From the NCBI RefSeq assembly GCF_001885615.1, contig NZ_LSRN01000034.1, positions 59,353 to 123,352 on the forward strand: 64,000 nt of DNA, written 5' to 3'. Shown here one piece after another: positions 63,992 through 64,000 of the stretch (positions are counted from its first letter, which is position 1; each line of letters begins with the position of its first letter). The translations under genes were made by a program, and so were the position numbers. The notes under the pieces are model-generated. The model saw only the letters and a program-made list of their open reading frames with translations. It was not told the origin of the DNA and did not search any database. The DNA comes from Alkalibacterium sp. 20. Its GTDB lineage: Bacteria; Bacillota; Bacilli; Lactobacillales; Carnobacteriaceae_A.

Positions 63992-64000
63992 ATGAGCAAA
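63992..64000 (+). CDS. start of a gene cut by the window end
   Basis: ATG AGC AAA at the very end follows GTGGAGGT with 7-base spacing, and a TATACT -10 lies about 40 bases upstream (63951-63956). Three codons give no clue to the product. Confidence 0.5.

Noticed and set aside
1..64000. CRISPR arrays, rRNA, tRNA, prophage or insertion sequences
   Set aside because: I read the window for spaced repeats, cloverleaf-like gene ends, transposase or phage genes and found none.

Overview
The window is an AT-rich chromosomal segment of a low-GC Gram-positive bacterium of the order Lactobacillales. I infer the family Carnobacteriaceae but cannot name a genus. Supporting signs are strong GGAGG-type ribosome binding sites with some GTG and TTG starts, a mevalonate pathway operon instead of the MEP pathway, AzlCD, LytR-CpsA-Psr proteins, and a gene order shared with Bacillus: tagO, yigZ, degV, comFA-comFC, hpf, secA, prfB, ftsEX, a minJ-like gene, uvrA, yvlBCD, hprK, lgt, trxB, rapZ-glmR-whiA. 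I see no rRNA, tRNA, CRISPR array, prophage or insertion sequence. The window reads as a stable core chromosome with a few decayed spots.

0-17 kb, metabolism: a P-type Mn2+/Ca2+ exporter behind a yybP-ykoY manganese riboswitch; murB; a Gfo/Idh oxidoreductase coupled to a Nudix hydrolase; rpiA; a two-gene threonine-to-glycine pathway (kbl-tdh); pyrimidine nucleoside phosphorylase; azlCD; and an operon turning mevalonate into isopentenyl/dimethylallyl diphosphate (mvk, mvaD, mvaK2, fni) that ends in a small membrane protein with a zincin-like HEYGH motif. Gene remnants (exonuclease III-like, perhaps aldo/keto reductase, one unknown) lie between these units.

17-31 kb, cofactors and cell wall: coaA, a small lipoprotein, a PAS-GGDEF protein with a broken active site, two glycosyltransferases, the NAD salvage pair pncB-nadE, the amino-sugar operon nagA-nagB-nagR, and tagO flanked by two LCP ligase genes. 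Together these supply CoA, NAD and GlcNAc precursors and attach wall polymers.

31-60 kb, conserved core: DegV, comFA-comFC, hpf, secA, prfB (programmed +1 frameshift), ftsEX, a MinJ-like PDZ protein, a zinc-efflux pair (ArsR regulator and an unusual HMA-CDF fusion), an HD phosphohydrolase, uvrA, a YvlB/PspC/YvlD-type envelope-stress operon, hprK-lgt-gpsA-galU, trxB, pgcA, a broken DUF2892 gene and rapZ-glmR-whiA.

60-64 kb: a two-gene, apparently complete operon encoding only RnfC and RnfD. Its long leader is rich in palindromes and carries Fur-box-like sites. An Ig-like lipoprotein and the first codons of another gene follow. The orphan rnfCD module is the most unusual unit in the window.
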